Part shown: one piece after another, positions 34,971 to 44,691 of the stretch
Layout of the letters: each line of letters starts with the position of its first letter
Position numbering within the stretch: the stretch's first letter is position 1
DNA from: Janthinobacterium sp. J1-1
GTDB lineage: Bacteria; Pseudomonadota; Gammaproteobacteria; Burkholderiales; Burkholderiaceae_D
NCBI RefSeq assembly: GCF_030944405.1
Contig: NZ_CP132339.1
Coordinates: 3,410,001 to 3,474,000, forward strand
DNA: 64,000 bases
Direction: 5' to 3'
Made by a program: the position numbers and the translations under genes
Notes under the pieces: model-generated
Seen by the model: the letters and a program-made list of their open reading frames with translations, nothing else
Databases searched by the model: none
What the model was told of the DNA's origin: nothing

Positions 34971-37094
34971 ATGTCTCCATCCCGATTTTTACGCCGCCCC
35001 GCCGCACTGTTGCTCGCCGCCGCCAGCCCCCTGGCGCTGGCCGCCGATCCCGTGCCCGCCGAAGACACCACCGGCCACAGCCATATCCCGGAGGTGGTGA
35101 ACGTGAAAGCCGAGCGCCAGCATTACCGCAGCCTGTCGGCCACCGGCGCCACCAAGACCGACGCCTTGCTGATGGATTTGCCGCAGAGCGTGCGCGTGCT
35201 GACCGGCGATTTGCTGCGCGATGCGGGCGTGACGAATTTGGCCGGTGCGCTTGAATTGTCCAGTGGCATTGCCAAGCAAAGCCCGCTGGGCGGCCTGTGG
35301 GACAGCTATGCCATGCGCGGCTTTACGGGCGACCCGAATTTCGGTTCCGACTATATGGTCAACGGTTTCAGTTCCAGCCGTGGCTACAACGGCATGCGCG
35401 ACGCGGCCAATACGCAGAACATCGAGGTGCTCAAGGGGCCGGCGTCGGCCCTGTATGGCCGGGGCGAGCCGGGCGGCACCGTCAATATCACCACCAAGAA
35501 GCCGAAATTCGTGCCCGAATACAGCGCCGATGTTTCGCTGGGCAGCTTCAACATGAAGCGCGCCGCCGTCGACCTGACCGGCCCCCTGAGCGACACCGTC
35601 GCTTATCGCCTGAACGCCGCGCATGAACAGGGCGACAGCTTCCGCGACACGCTCAAGGTCGAGCGCAGCATCTTTTCGCCATCGTTCATCTGGCTGCTGG
35701 GCGACCATACGACGGTGTCCTACGAGATCGAAGCCGTGCGCCAGCGCGCGCCGTTCGACCGCGGCGTGCTGGCCGTCAATGGCAAGCTGGGCGTGGTGCC
35801 CGTGTCGCGCTTCCTCGGCGAGCCGAATGATGGTCCGATGACGGTCAAGTCGCTGGGCCAGCAGCTGTTCATCCATCACGATCTGTCTGGCGAGTGGATA
35901 TTGCAGGCCGGGCTGTCCTACCGCGACAGCGAACTGACGGGCTATTCGAGCGAGGCGAACAACCTGCTGGCGGACGGACGCACCTTGCGCCGCCAGCGCC
36001 GCCACCGCGATTTTTCCTCGACCGATGTGTCGGGACGCATCGAACTGCTGGGCAAGCTGACCACGGGCGCGTTCAAGCATGAAGTGCTGCTGGGCGTGGA
36101 CGCCTACCATTTCGACGACCACCGGGTGCAGCTGCGCCGCAACCCGTCCGCCGGCAATGCTTACGCGATCGATATCTTTGCCCCGGTGTATGGCGGCGTG
36201 GCCGATCCGCTGGCGTTGTCGATCGATACGCAAGAGGGGCAGAAGGCGCACGGCCTGTATGCGCAGGACCAGATCGACCTGGGTGCGCAATGGAAGGCGC
36301 TGGTCGGCGTGCGCCACGACAGCTATGACCAGGATGTGACGAACAATCGCCTCAAAGTGAGCAATAATCAGTCGCTGTCGGCCACCAGCCCGCGCGTGGG
36401 CCTGGTCTACCAGCCGTCGAAAGCGTGGTCGCTGTACGCCAGCGCCGCCAAGGGTTTCCGGCCCAACAGCGGCATCAGCATAGCCAACCAGGCGTTCCCG
36501 GCCGAGCAGAGCCGCTCGTACGAACTGGGCGCGAAACTGGACACCGGCAAGCTGACGGGTACCCTGGCCGTGTATGACATCAGCAAGCGCAATGTCTTGA
36601 CCACCAATCCGCTCAATACCGATTTCGCCATCGCCGCCGGCGAAGTGGGCAGCCGCGGGCTGGAGCTGGACGTGTCGGGCGAACTGGCGCGCGGCTTGCG
36701 CGTCTCGGGCGCCTATGCCTACACGGACGCCACCGTCACGCGTGGCGACAATACCATCGTTACCGGCAGCCGTTTTGCCAACGTGGCGCGCCACAGCGCC
36801 AATATCGTTGCCACCCAGCAGTTCATCCTGGGCAGCGGCACGGCCAGCGTCGGTGGCGGCCTGCAATACGTGGGCGAGCGCCTCGGTGACGTGGCCGTCA
36901 GCAGCAACTTCACCTTGCCGGCCTATACCACCGCCAAGCTGCTGGCCTCGTACTCACCGACCGCGAAGCTGCGCCTGTCGCTGAATGTGGAAAACCTGTT
37001 CAACCGCAGCTACTACGCCAGTTCCTACAGCCCGCTGTGGGTGGCGCCGGGGGCGGAGCGGACGGTGACGTTGAATGCGCATTACAGGTTTTGA
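34971..37094 (+). CDS. TonB-dependent siderophore receptor (third or fourth in the window)
   Basis: This 707-residue outer-membrane receptor has a signal peptide (to about ALAADPV, residue 24), then VVNVKAER, a plug (DLPQSVRVLTGDLLRDAG, NIEVLKGPASALYGRGEPGGTVN) and a barrel ending in YRF. It lacks an STN domain. It belongs to the FhuA/FcuA-like ferrichrome or hydroxamate group by its plug features (RGFTGDPNFGSDYMVNGFSSSRGYNG); this is approximate. An upstream in-frame extension from 34848 lacks a leader and is rejected. AGGAAG sits before the ATG, and a Fur-like box lies upstream. Confidence 0.92.
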   Translation: MSPSRFLRRPAALLLAAASPLALAADPVPAEDTTGHSHIPEVVNVKAERQHYRSLSATGATKTDALLMDLPQSVRVLTGDLLRDAGVTNLAGALELSSGIAKQSPLGGLWDSYAMRGFTGDPNFGSDYMVNGFSSSRGYNGMRDAANTQNIEVLKGPASALYGRGEPGGTVNITTKKPKFVPEYSADVSLGSFNMKRAAVDLTGPLSDTVAYRLNAAHEQGDSFRDTLKVERSIFSPSFIWLLGDHTTVSYEIEAVRQRAPFDRGVLAVNGKLGVVPVSRFLGEPNDGPMTVKSLGQQLFIHHDLSGEWILQAGLSYRDSELTGYSSEANNLLADGRTLRRQRRHRDFSSTDVSGRIELLGKLTTGAFKHEVLLGVDAYHFDDHRVQLRRNPSAGNAYAIDIFAPVYGGVADPLALSIDTQEGQKAHGLYAQDQIDLGAQWKALVGVRHDSYDQDVTNNRLKVSNNQSLSATSPRVGLVYQPSKAWSLYASAAKGFRPNSGISIANQAFPAEQSRSYELGAKLDTGKLTGTLAVYDISKRNVLTTNPLNTDFAIAAGEVGSRGLELDVSGELARGLRVSGAYAYTDATVTRGDNTIVTGSRFANVARHSANIVATQQFILGSGTASVGGGLQYVGERLGDVAVSSNFTLPAYTTAKLLASYSPTAKLRLSLNVENLFNRSYYASSYSPLWVAPGAERTVTLNAHYRF

Positions 37095-37098
37095 TATG

Positions 37099-37129
37099 TT
37101 TAACCCCCAGTCTCCGCCGTTGGGTTAAA
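37099..37129 (+). terminator. Stem-loop after the receptor gene
   Basis: An 8-bp inverted repeat TTTAACCC / GGGTTAAA with a 15-base loop; there is no poly-T on the plus strand, so termination is possible but weak. Confidence 0.45.
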
Positions 37130-37165
37130 TAACGCCATCCTCCCACCAACATTCCTCATGATTTA

Positions 37166-38332
37166 ATGACTGTAAACGCTACTCTCACTCCCATCCCCCT
37201 GCGCGCCCGCATCGCCGTGATCGACGTGATGCGCGGCCTGGTGATGCTGATCATGCTGTTCGACCATGTGCGCGAAACCGTGTTCCTGCATCACCAGGTC
37301 GGCGATCCGATGGATGCGTCCACCGTCGACCCGGCCCTGTTTTTCACGCGCATGGCGGCCCACGTTTGTGCGCCGATGTTCGTGTTCCTGACGGGCCTGT
37401 CGGCCTGGCTGTACGCCCATCCGGCGGCAGGCCCGCGCAGCGCCACCGGCTTCCTGTTCAAGCGCGGCCTGCTGCTGGTGGTGCTGGAACTGGTGTTCGT
37501 CAATTTCGCCTGGAACGGCGCGTTTCCGCCGGCGGTGCTGTACCTGCAGGTGATCTGGGTGATCGGCCTGGCCATGATGGCGCTGGCCGTGCTGCACCGC
37601 TTGCCCCTGGCGGTATTGCTGGTGCTGGGCGTGGCGATCGTCGCCGGCCAGCATCTGTTTACCGATCTGCATGCGGAAGAGGGCAGCCTGGCCTACTATC
37701 TGCTGACGGTGCTGCTGCAGCGCGGCTATCTGGTGGCCGACGGGGCCATGAAAATCAAGGTCAGCTATCCGCTGCTGCCGTGGATAGGCGTGATCGTGCT
37801 CGGCTACGCGGCCGGCCCCCTGTATGCGCGCAGCCTTGGCCTGGCAGGGCGGCGCCGTTGGCTGCTGGCGCTGGGCGCAGGCTGTTTGCTGCTGCTGGCC
37901 GTGCTGCGCGGTTTTAATATTTACGGTGAAACCCTGCCGTGGGTGGCCGGCGAGACGGCCTTGCAGACGGCGATGAGCGTGCTGAACTTCACCAAGTATC
38001 CGCCGTCGCTGGACTTCCTGCTGTTCACCCTGGGCCTGGGCCTGCTGGGCCTGGCCTGGCTGGAAACCCTGGACAACTGGTTCGTGCGCGCCTGCGCCAC
38101 CTTTGGCGGCGCGCCGATGTTCTATTATTTGCTGCACCTGTACCTGCTGTTGATCATCGGAAAAACTCTTACGGCCGTGCTGGGCGCCAACCATGGCGGC
38201 CGCTATGGCGTCGAGCATGTGTGGCAGGTGTGGCTGATCGCGCTGGCCCTGATGCCGCTGCTGTACTGGCCCTGCCGCGCGTTTGCCAACTACAAGCGCA
38301 CCTCGAACAAAGCCTGGGTGCGCTACTTCTGA
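37166..38332 (+). CDS. DUF1624 membrane protein (acyltransferase-like)
   Basis: This 388-residue protein has about ten hydrophobic helices. It starts with RIAVIDVMRGLVMLIMLFDHVRE, the signature of the heparan-alpha-glucosaminide acetyltransferase-like DUF1624 family, followed by FVFLTGLSAWLY. Family members are thought to be inner-membrane acyltransferases; the substrate is unknown. It stands alone between the receptor and a convergent gene. Confidence 0.87.
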   Translation: MTVNATLTPIPLRARIAVIDVMRGLVMLIMLFDHVRETVFLHHQVGDPMDASTVDPALFFTRMAAHVCAPMFVFLTGLSAWLYAHPAAGPRSATGFLFKRGLLLVVLELVFVNFAWNGAFPPAVLYLQVIWVIGLAMMALAVLHRLPLAVLLVLGVAIVAGQHLFTDLHAEEGSLAYYLLTVLLQRGYLVADGAMKIKVSYPLLPWIGVIVLGYAAGPLYARSLGLAGRRRWLLALGAGCLLLLAVLRGFNIYGETLPWVAGETALQTAMSVLNFTKYPPSLDFLLFTLGLGLLGLAWLETLDNWFVRACATFGGAPMFYYLLHLYLLLIIGKTLTAVLGANHGGRYGVEHVWQVWLIALALMPLLYWPCRAFANYKRTSNKAWVRYF

Positions 38333-38348
38333 GCTGCTTTTTGCAAGA

Positions 38349-40226
38349 CTATTTGCAGTACAGCCGGTCGATGCTGTGCGGCGAAGCCAGGTAGTGCCGC
38401 GTCTGCCAGCTGATCGCCACCCGGTAGGCGCAGGGCGCATCAAACGCCACGTTGACGGGGAAGCCGCCGTTATTGCCCGACAGATGGGGGCCGCCCGCGC
38501 CGCCGCGGAACAGGTAATTGCTGGCCGGTGGCGGTGGCGTGAAATTGGCGGCCGGCAGCGGTGGCGGCGGATGGGTGATGCCGTTGTTGTTGGAAATCGT
38601 CACATTGAAAAAGCGCAGATGCGGGTGGTCTATCGTGTACAGGATATGCACCACGCCGCCCGCGATCGGGTTGCAGGCATTGCTGCGCAGCTCTTCCAGG
38701 TCCAGCGCGACAATCACCGGTGAATTGTCGAAGACGATGGAATCGAGGCCGTCGCTGGCCACCAGCGCCAGGGTGGTGGCGTCGCGCACCTCGAAGCCAA
38801 GACGGTAGCGGCGCACGGGTTCGCTTTCGGTGCTGGCCAGGCTGCGGCCCGCGTCCAGAATCGGCAGGCCGCCCGGCAGCTTGGGCGGATGCAGGCTGGT
38901 GATGGCATCGGTATTGACCACCAGCAGGTCAAAGGTGCGCAGGAAATTGCCGGTACCGACATTGACGACCGAGGTGGTGCCGTCGCGCATGTCGACCGTC
39001 ACCGCCTTGTTGTCGACCCGTATCCAGCCACCCGCCTGCAGGTCGGCCGTGTCGACGAAGACCGGTGCGGAGTCGCCCAGTCCCAGGCCGTTCGTGTAGA
39101 ACACATAGCCCACATGGGTGCCGAGCATCTGCGTCAGCGGCGCCAGGCTGGCGGGTGCCACCGAGGGCAGGGCGGCGGGATCTTCGGTGCCGCCGGGCCA
39201 GGTCCACTCGCCGACCAGGAAGCGGTATTCGAGCGCATTGGCGGGAATGGCGCTATTGCGCAGCGGGCAATTGCCTTTCAGGGTGACGGCGCCGCCAAAG
39301 ACATAGGATTGGATGGGGCCGCCCGCATAACCCTGTGGCGAAAAGCCGGGCAGCGACGGAAACGGGTGGATATCGAACACCTCGACCTGTTGCCAGTGCG
39401 GCACGGCTTCCACGTCGGGTGGCAAGACTTCGCTCGAGCACAATTCCACGCAGAAGCAGTGGCCGACGTTTTCGCGGCCCGGCTGGCGTCCGGCCGATTG
39501 CGGTTCCGACAGAATGGTCACGCCGCCCAGCTGGGCCGTGAAGTACACATCGGGGCCGCCGGCAAACTCGATATTGATCACGGGCGAGAAGGGCGTGAGG
39601 GTAAAGTCCGACGCCAGGTAGTCGATGCGAAAGCGGCCGCTCGCGTCCGTCACGGCGTCGCCCAGGGCGTCGTCCTGCAGCCAGTCGGCGTCAAACGCGC
39701 GCACGGTGGCGCCGGCGATCGGCGCATGCGGCGCGGCGCAGGTGCGCAGCATGCCGCAGATGGTCCAGGCGCCAAAGCGCGCGCGGATCAAACACCAGAA
39801 CCGGTGCGGCAGGCAATAGTCCCAGATGGCCAGGAAATCCTCGCCGGCGCGGCGCCAGCGCGGCTGGATGATGGTGATGGAAAACTGCAGCGGTACCGGC
39901 TCTCGCGGCCCGGGCTTCAGGTGCGGCACGGTGGGGCACAGCACGTCGACCTCGACCGCCTCGCCCTGGTATTGCGTCTCCTCGTCGATGGTAAAACTGT
40001 AGTTGCCATCGGCATCGGTGCGCGCCTCGGCCAGCAAGAACGGCGTCTTGGCCTCGACGTCTTCGTCCCTGAGGATGGCGAAGGTTTCCTTGGCACTGGC
40101 CACGGCCAGCGCCGTGGCGTTCTGCGTATCGCGCACACGGTACAGGCGTACGATGACATGCGACAGGTTTTCCGGACACTCTGCACAGATCAAGCCGCAC
40201 AGTTTGCCTCGCAGGATATAGGCCAT
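38349..40226 (-). CDS. Large hypothetical protein with carboxypeptidase-regulatory-like domains
   Basis: This 625-residue protein has no signal peptide that I can see. Two segments look like transthyretin-like or carboxypeptidase-regulatory folds: around residues 10-90 (VIVRLYRVRD... EARTDADGNYSFTID) and 175-215 (APIAGATVRAFDADW... VTDASGRFRIDY). It has many cysteines near the start (CGLICAECPE) and a CFCVELC motif at about 250-256, suggesting metal or disulfide chemistry. The C-terminal region is rich in proline (PPPPLPAANFTPPPPASNY) and aromatic residues. There is no partner nearby. It is unusual and unassigned. Confidence 0.62.
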   Translation of the reverse strand: MAYILRGKLCGLICAECPENLSHVIVRLYRVRDTQNATALAVASAKETFAILRDEDVEAKTPFLLAEARTDADGNYSFTIDEETQYQGEAVEVDVLCPTVPHLKPGPREPVPLQFSITIIQPRWRRAGEDFLAIWDYCLPHRFWCLIRARFGAWTICGMLRTCAAPHAPIAGATVRAFDADWLQDDALGDAVTDASGRFRIDYLASDFTLTPFSPVINIEFAGGPDVYFTAQLGGVTILSEPQSAGRQPGRENVGHCFCVELCSSEVLPPDVEAVPHWQQVEVFDIHPFPSLPGFSPQGYAGGPIQSYVFGGAVTLKGNCPLRNSAIPANALEYRFLVGEWTWPGGTEDPAALPSVAPASLAPLTQMLGTHVGYVFYTNGLGLGDSAPVFVDTADLQAGGWIRVDNKAVTVDMRDGTTSVVNVGTGNFLRTFDLLVVNTDAITSLHPPKLPGGLPILDAGRSLASTESEPVRRYRLGFEVRDATTLALVASDGLDSIVFDNSPVIVALDLEELRSNACNPIAGGVVHILYTIDHPHLRFFNVTISNNNGITHPPPPLPAANFTPPPPASNYLFRGGAGGPHLSGNNGGFPVNVAFDAPCAYRVAISWQTRHYLASPHSIDRLYCK

Positions 40227-40333
40227 GACGATCCCCTTGCTCGATTGAAACAGGCGCCGCAAGACGCTGCGGCTACCCTGTCAAGCTAGCAAACGGCAGC
40301 CTGAGGCGTTTGATCTCGCGTAAGGCCGACCCG

Positions 40334-40864
40334 CTATTTAATCAGGGCAAGCACCTCGCGGAAACGGGGATGGCGGCAGTCGCGCAGCCACTCGAAGGCC
40401 AGCATTTCCACCGTCAGCAATTGCGCGCCCAGGGTCGCCAGCCGGCTGAGTGCCGCATCGCGGCTGGACTGCAGGCGCGAGCCGACGGCATCGATGGCGA
40501 TGATCACGTCGTAGTCGCGTTCCAATAGCCCGATTGCCGTTTGCAGCATGCAGACATGGGCTTCGCAGCCGGTGACGATCACCTGCGTGCGTCCGGCTGG
40601 CAACAGTTCCTGCAAACCGTCTTCGCAGGCGCCGAAATGGGTTTTCTGCAGCGTGTCCTGGCACAGCGCGGCGATCCCGGGCGCGTTCGGCCCCAGCTTG
40701 CCGCTGTTCTGCTCGGTGCCCAGCACGGGGATGTCGAGCAGCCGGGCAATCGTGGCCAGCCGCACATTCTGCGCCAGCACAGCGTCGCCATCGTGGATCG
40801 CCGGCATCAATCGTCCCTGCAGGTCGACAATCACCAGCACCGCTTTATTTGCATCCATCAGCAT
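40334..40864 (-). CDS. Isochorismatase-family hydrolase
   Basis: This 176-residue cysteine hydrolase of the isochorismatase-like superfamily (nicotinamidase/ureidoglycolate-type fold) shows the catalytic triad pattern: D13 in VIVDLQGRLM, a Lys region at KTHFGACEDG, and C105 in TGCEAHVCMLQTA. AAGGAG before the start supports 40864. The LysR gene lies just upstream on the same strand. A substrate cannot be named. It may share regulation with the mmsA region, but that is inferred only. Confidence 0.88.
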   Translation of the reverse strand: MLMDANKAVLVIVDLQGRLMPAIHDGDAVLAQNVRLATIARLLDIPVLGTEQNSGKLGPNAPGIAALCQDTLQKTHFGACEDGLQELLPAGRTQVIVTGCEAHVCMLQTAIGLLERDYDVIIAIDAVGSRLQSSRDAALSRLATLGAQLLTVEMLAFEWLRDCRHPRFREVLALIK

Positions 40865-40883
40865 CGTGTTCTCCTTGGTTTAT

Positions 40884-41801
40884 TCATGGTAACCATTCGG
40901 ACGTGGACGACTCGCCCATCAGGTAATCATGGTTCAGTTCGATGACCTCGCGCAGATAATTCCACAAGGCCCGCACCCGGGCGATATTACGCCGCTCTGT
41001 CGGCGAGATCATCCAGAAAGACCGCTGCAGGTCGATCTGGCCGTCCAGCACCGGCACCAGTTCGGTGGACTGCTGGGCCACGAAGCATGGCAGGATCGCC
41101 AGCGCCTGGCCGGCGCGCGCCGCATGGTATTGCGCCAGCACGCTGGTGCTGCGAAAGGCGCGCAGCGACTCGGGCGCCACATGGTCCATATAGCGCAGCT
41201 CGGCGCTGAAGACCAGGTCGTCCACATAGCCGATGATGGGGTGCTGCGCCAGCTGGGCCACGCTGGCAATCGGCTCATGGCGCGCCAGATAGGCGGGCGT
41301 GGCGTACAGCTTCAGGCGGTAATCCGACAATTTCGTCACCACGTAGGGGCCGGACAGGGGCCGCTCGATGGAAATGGCCACGTCCGCCTCGCGCTTGGAC
41401 AAGCTGACGAAACGCGGCACGGCGATCAGGTCGACGCTGATATGCGGATGGCGGCCGCAAAAATGCGCCAGGTGCGGCGCCAGCACCACCGCGCCAAAGC
41501 CCTCGGTGGCGCCCAGGCGCACCTGGCCCGACAGCAGGCGGTTGTGCTCGCCCAATTCCTCGGTGGCGGCAAACACCGTGCTTTCCATGGTTTCCGCATA
41601 TTCCATCAGGCGGTGGCCTTCGGGCGTCAGCTGGTAGCCGACGTAATTGCGGTCGAACAGCTGGGTGCCCACCTGCTCCTCGAACTTGCGCATGCGGCGC
41701 GAGACGGTCGAGTGATCGATGCCCAGTTTTTTGGCCGCATCGACCAGGCCGGCGCTGCGCGTCAGTTCCAGGAAGACCCGTACATTGTCCCAATCGAGCA
41801 T
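40884..41801 (-). CDS. LysR-family transcriptional regulator
   Basis: This 305-residue regulator has an N-terminal winged helix (about residues 3-62, WDNVRVFLELTRSAGLVDAAKKLGIDHSTVSRRMRKFEEQVGTQLFDR) and a LysR substrate domain (about 90-290). It is divergent from a substrate-binding protein and mmsAB, with six TGCA motifs in the gap. That arrangement suggests it regulates valine breakdown genes. Confidence 0.92.
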   Translation of the reverse strand: MLDWDNVRVFLELTRSAGLVDAAKKLGIDHSTVSRRMRKFEEQVGTQLFDRNYVGYQLTPEGHRLMEYAETMESTVFAATEELGEHNRLLSGQVRLGATEGFGAVVLAPHLAHFCGRHPHISVDLIAVPRFVSLSKREADVAISIERPLSGPYVVTKLSDYRLKLYATPAYLARHEPIASVAQLAQHPIIGYVDDLVFSAELRYMDHVAPESLRAFRSTSVLAQYHAARAGQALAILPCFVAQQSTELVPVLDGQIDLQRSFWMISPTERRNIARVRALWNYLREVIELNHDYLMGESSTSEWLP

Positions 41802-41813
41802 TTTGCCTCCTTG

Positions 41814-41880
41814 TGCATTTTTGCAAAGGAATTATGCAGTAATTTCACTTGAGTGCATATTTTTACACATGCAGAATGCA
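41814..41880. promoter_or_regulatory. Divergent LysR control region with repeated TGCA motifs
   Basis: The 123-base gap contains TGCA at 41814, 41822, 41835, 41854, 41870 and 41877. The pair TGCAT-N10-ATGCA (41854-41873) is a LysR-like dyad. The region is AT-rich and would serve both the LysR gene and the operon at 41925. Confidence 0.6.
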
Positions 41881-41924
41881 GATAAACATATAAGAAATAT
41901 TCTTTATCCATCAGGAGACACTGC

Positions 41925-43142
41925 ATGAAAAAGACCGTTCTGGCCATGGGCGCACTCGCGCTCGCCCTTTCCTTCAACACTGCCCAGGCGCAGATTTCCG
42001 ATGGCGTCGTCAAGGTCGGCATCCTGACCGACATGTCCGGCCCGTATTCGGCGATGGGCGGGCGCGGTTCCGTCATCGCCAGCCAGATGGCGATGGAAGA
42101 CTGCCTGAAAGCCGAATGCAAGGGCATGAAGATCGAAATCGTCTCGGCCGACCACCTGAACAAGGCCGATATCGCCGCCTCCAAGGCGCGCGAATGGATA
42201 GACCGCGACAAGGTCGATGCGATCGCCGATCTCACCAATTCCTCGGTGGCGCTGTCGGTGCAAAAGCTGATGAAGGAGAAGGGCGGCATCGCCATGTTCA
42301 GCGGCCCGGCCACCGGGCGGCTGACCAATGAAGACTGCTCGCCGAACGGCTTCCACTGGATGTTCGACACCTATTCGCAGGCGGCCGGCACGGCGGCGGC
42401 ATTGACCAAGCTGGGACAGAAATCCTGGTACTTCGTCACCGTCGATTACGCCTTCGGCCACTCGCTGGAAAAAGACGCCAGCGATGTCGTCAAGCGCAAC
42501 GGCGGTACCGTGCTGGGCGCCGTGCGCCACCCGCTCAACGCCTCGGATTTTTCCTCGTTCCTGGTGCAGGCGCAAGGCTCGAAGGCGCAGGTGATCGGCC
42601 TGGCCAATGGCGGCGCCGACGTTGTCTCGGCCATCAAGCAGGCGCGCGAATTCCGCATCGGCAGCGGCAAGGACCAGCGCCTGGCGGCCTTGCTGGTGTT
42701 CCTGTCCGACGTGCACGCGCTGGGACTCGAAACGGCGCAGGGCCTGGTCTACGCCGACGGTTTTTACTGGGACTACGACGACCGCAGCCGCGCCTTTGCC
42801 AAGCGTTTCGAAGCGCTCAACAAGGGCGCCAAGCCGACCATGGTGCAGGCCGGCGTGTATTCCAGCGTCTATCACTACCTGAAATCGGTAGCGGCCGCGA
42901 AAAGCGACGACTCGAAAATCGTCGCCGAAAAAATGCGCGAACTGCCGATCAAGGACGTCGTCATGAACAACGCCTCGATCCGCCCCGACGGCCGCGTGAT
43001 CCACGATATGTACCTGGTGCAGGTGAAAACCCCGGCCGAATCGAAAGGCGCGTGGGACTACCTGAAAGTGCTGTCGACCATCCCCGCCGACCAGGCGTTC
43101 AAGCCGATGGATGCGGCGGCGTGCAACCTGGTCAAGAAATAA
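41925..43142 (+). CDS. Branched-chain amino acid-type ABC substrate-binding protein
   Basis: This 405-residue exported protein has a signal peptide (about residues 1-22, LALSFNTAQAQI), then a Leu/Ile/Val-binding-type domain (VKVGILTDMSGPYSAMGGRGSVIASQMAMEDC). No permease or ATPase genes lie in the window, so it is an orphan or its partners are elsewhere. It leads an operon with mmsA (24 bases on) and mmsB, which would make sense for uptake of a branched-chain precursor. AGGAGA precedes the start. Confidence 0.9.
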   Translation: MKKTVLAMGALALALSFNTAQAQISDGVVKVGILTDMSGPYSAMGGRGSVIASQMAMEDCLKAECKGMKIEIVSADHLNKADIAASKAREWIDRDKVDAIADLTNSSVALSVQKLMKEKGGIAMFSGPATGRLTNEDCSPNGFHWMFDTYSQAAGTAAALTKLGQKSWYFVTVDYAFGHSLEKDASDVVKRNGGTVLGAVRHPLNASDFSSFLVQAQGSKAQVIGLANGGADVVSAIKQAREFRIGSGKDQRLAALLVFLSDVHALGLETAQGLVYADGFYWDYDDRSRAFAKRFEALNKGAKPTMVQAGVYSSVYHYLKSVAAAKSDDSKIVAEKMRELPIKDVVMNNASIRPDGRVIHDMYLVQVKTPAESKGAWDYLKVLSTIPADQAFKPMDAAACNLVKK

Positions 43143-43166
43143 CCCCCCTATTCTACGGAGCACACC

Positions 43167-44681
43167 ATGAACCAAGCCCTCACCCAAGTCCCCGCCGTCC
43201 CCCTGCATATCGGCGGCAAGCACCACGCTTCAAGCACCACCGAATGGCGCGACGTGGTCAATCCGGCCACCCAGGAAATCGTCGCCCGCGTGCCGTTTTC
43301 CACCACCGCCGAAGTCGAACTGGCGATCGCCACCGCCAAGGAAGCGTTCAAAACCTGGCGCAATACGCCGCTGGCGGCGCGCATGCGCATCATGCTCAAG
43401 TACCAGCATCTGATCCGTGAAAATATCGGTGCCCTGGCCGAACTGATCACGCGTGAACACGGCAAGACCCTGCCGGATGCGGAAGGCGAAGTCATGCGCG
43501 GCCTGGAAGTGGTGGAACACGCGTGCTCGATCGCCACCCTGCAGCTGGGAGAAATTGCGGAAAACGCCGCCAACGGCGTCGATGTCTACAATATCTACCA
43601 GCCGCTGGGCGTGGGCGCCGGCATCACGGCCTTCAATTTCCCCGTGATGCTGCCGTGTTTCATGTTCCCGATCGCGATTGCCTGCGGTAATACCTTTGTG
43701 CTGAAACCGTCCGAGCAGGACCCGTCGTCGACCATGTACCTGGTCGAACTGATGTACCAGGCGGGCCTGCCGGCCGGCGTGCTGAATGTGGTGCATGGCG
43801 GCGCCGACGTGGTCAACCTGCTGTGCGACCATGCCGATATCAAGGCCGTCTCGTTTATCGGCTCGACCGCCGTCGGCACCCACGTGTACCGCCGCGCCAG
43901 CGAATCGGGCAAGCGCGCGCAGTCGATGATGGGCGCGAAAAACCATTGCGTGGTGCTGGCCGACGCCAACAAGGAGCAGGCGATCAACAACCTGATCGGC
44001 GCGGCGTTTGGCGCGGCCGGCCAGCGCTGCATGGCCAATTCGGTGGTGGTGCTGGTGGGCCAGGCGCGCTCGTGGCTGCCGGACATCGTGGCGCGTTCGC
44101 AAGCGCTGAAAGTGGGGCCGGGCAGCGACCGCGACGCGGACCTGGGGCCGATGGTCTCGAAGGCCGCCATGCAGCGCGCCGAAAAACTGATACAGGCCGG
44201 CGTCGACGAAGGCGCGCAGCTGCTGCTCGACGGCCGTGGCCACCAGGTGGCCGGTTTCGAAGGCGGCAACTTCATGGGGCCGACGATCTTCTCGAAAGTC
44301 AACGCCAGCAATTCCGTCTACACGCAGGAGATCTTCGGCCCCGCCATGTGCGTGGTGGAGACCGAGACGCTGGACGAAGCGATCGCCTTTATCAACGCCA
44401 ACCCGAACGGCAACGGCACCTCGATCTTTACCTCGTCGGGCTGGGCCGGGCGCAAGTTCCAGAACGAGATCGACGTGGGCCAGGTCGGCATCAACGTGGC
44501 CATTCCCGTGCCGGTCGCCTATTTCAGCTTTACGGGGTCGCGCGCCTCGAAGCTGGGCGACCTGGGCCCGAACGGCAAGCAGGCGCTGTACTTCTGGACC
44601 CAGACCAAGACCGTCACGGCGCGCTGGTTCGCGCCGGACGATGGCGGCAGCGGCGTGAACACCACCATCTCGATGAAATAA
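43167..44681 (+). CDS. mmsA: Methylmalonate-semialdehyde dehydrogenase (CoA-acylating)
   Basis: This 504-residue aldehyde dehydrogenase converts methylmalonate semialdehyde to propionyl-CoA in valine breakdown. The catalytic cysteine is C288 in GQRCMANSVVV. The family feature ITAFNFPVMLPCFMFPIAIACGN is present. It lies in an operon with a substrate-binding protein and mmsB. Confidence 0.95.
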   Translation: MNQALTQVPAVPLHIGGKHHASSTTEWRDVVNPATQEIVARVPFSTTAEVELAIATAKEAFKTWRNTPLAARMRIMLKYQHLIRENIGALAELITREHGKTLPDAEGEVMRGLEVVEHACSIATLQLGEIAENAANGVDVYNIYQPLGVGAGITAFNFPVMLPCFMFPIAIACGNTFVLKPSEQDPSSTMYLVELMYQAGLPAGVLNVVHGGADVVNLLCDHADIKAVSFIGSTAVGTHVYRRASESGKRAQSMMGAKNHCVVLADANKEQAINNLIGAAFGAAGQRCMANSVVVLVGQARSWLPDIVARSQALKVGPGSDRDADLGPMVSKAAMQRAEKLIQAGVDEGAQLLLDGRGHQVAGFEGGNFMGPTIFSKVNASNSVYTQEIFGPAMCVVETETLDEAIAFINANPNGNGTSIFTSSGWAGRKFQNEIDVGQVGINVAIPVPVAYFSFTGSRASKLGDLGPNGKQALYFWTQTKTVTARWFAPDDGGSGVNTTISMK

Positions 44682-44691
44682 GGGGAGGGCG

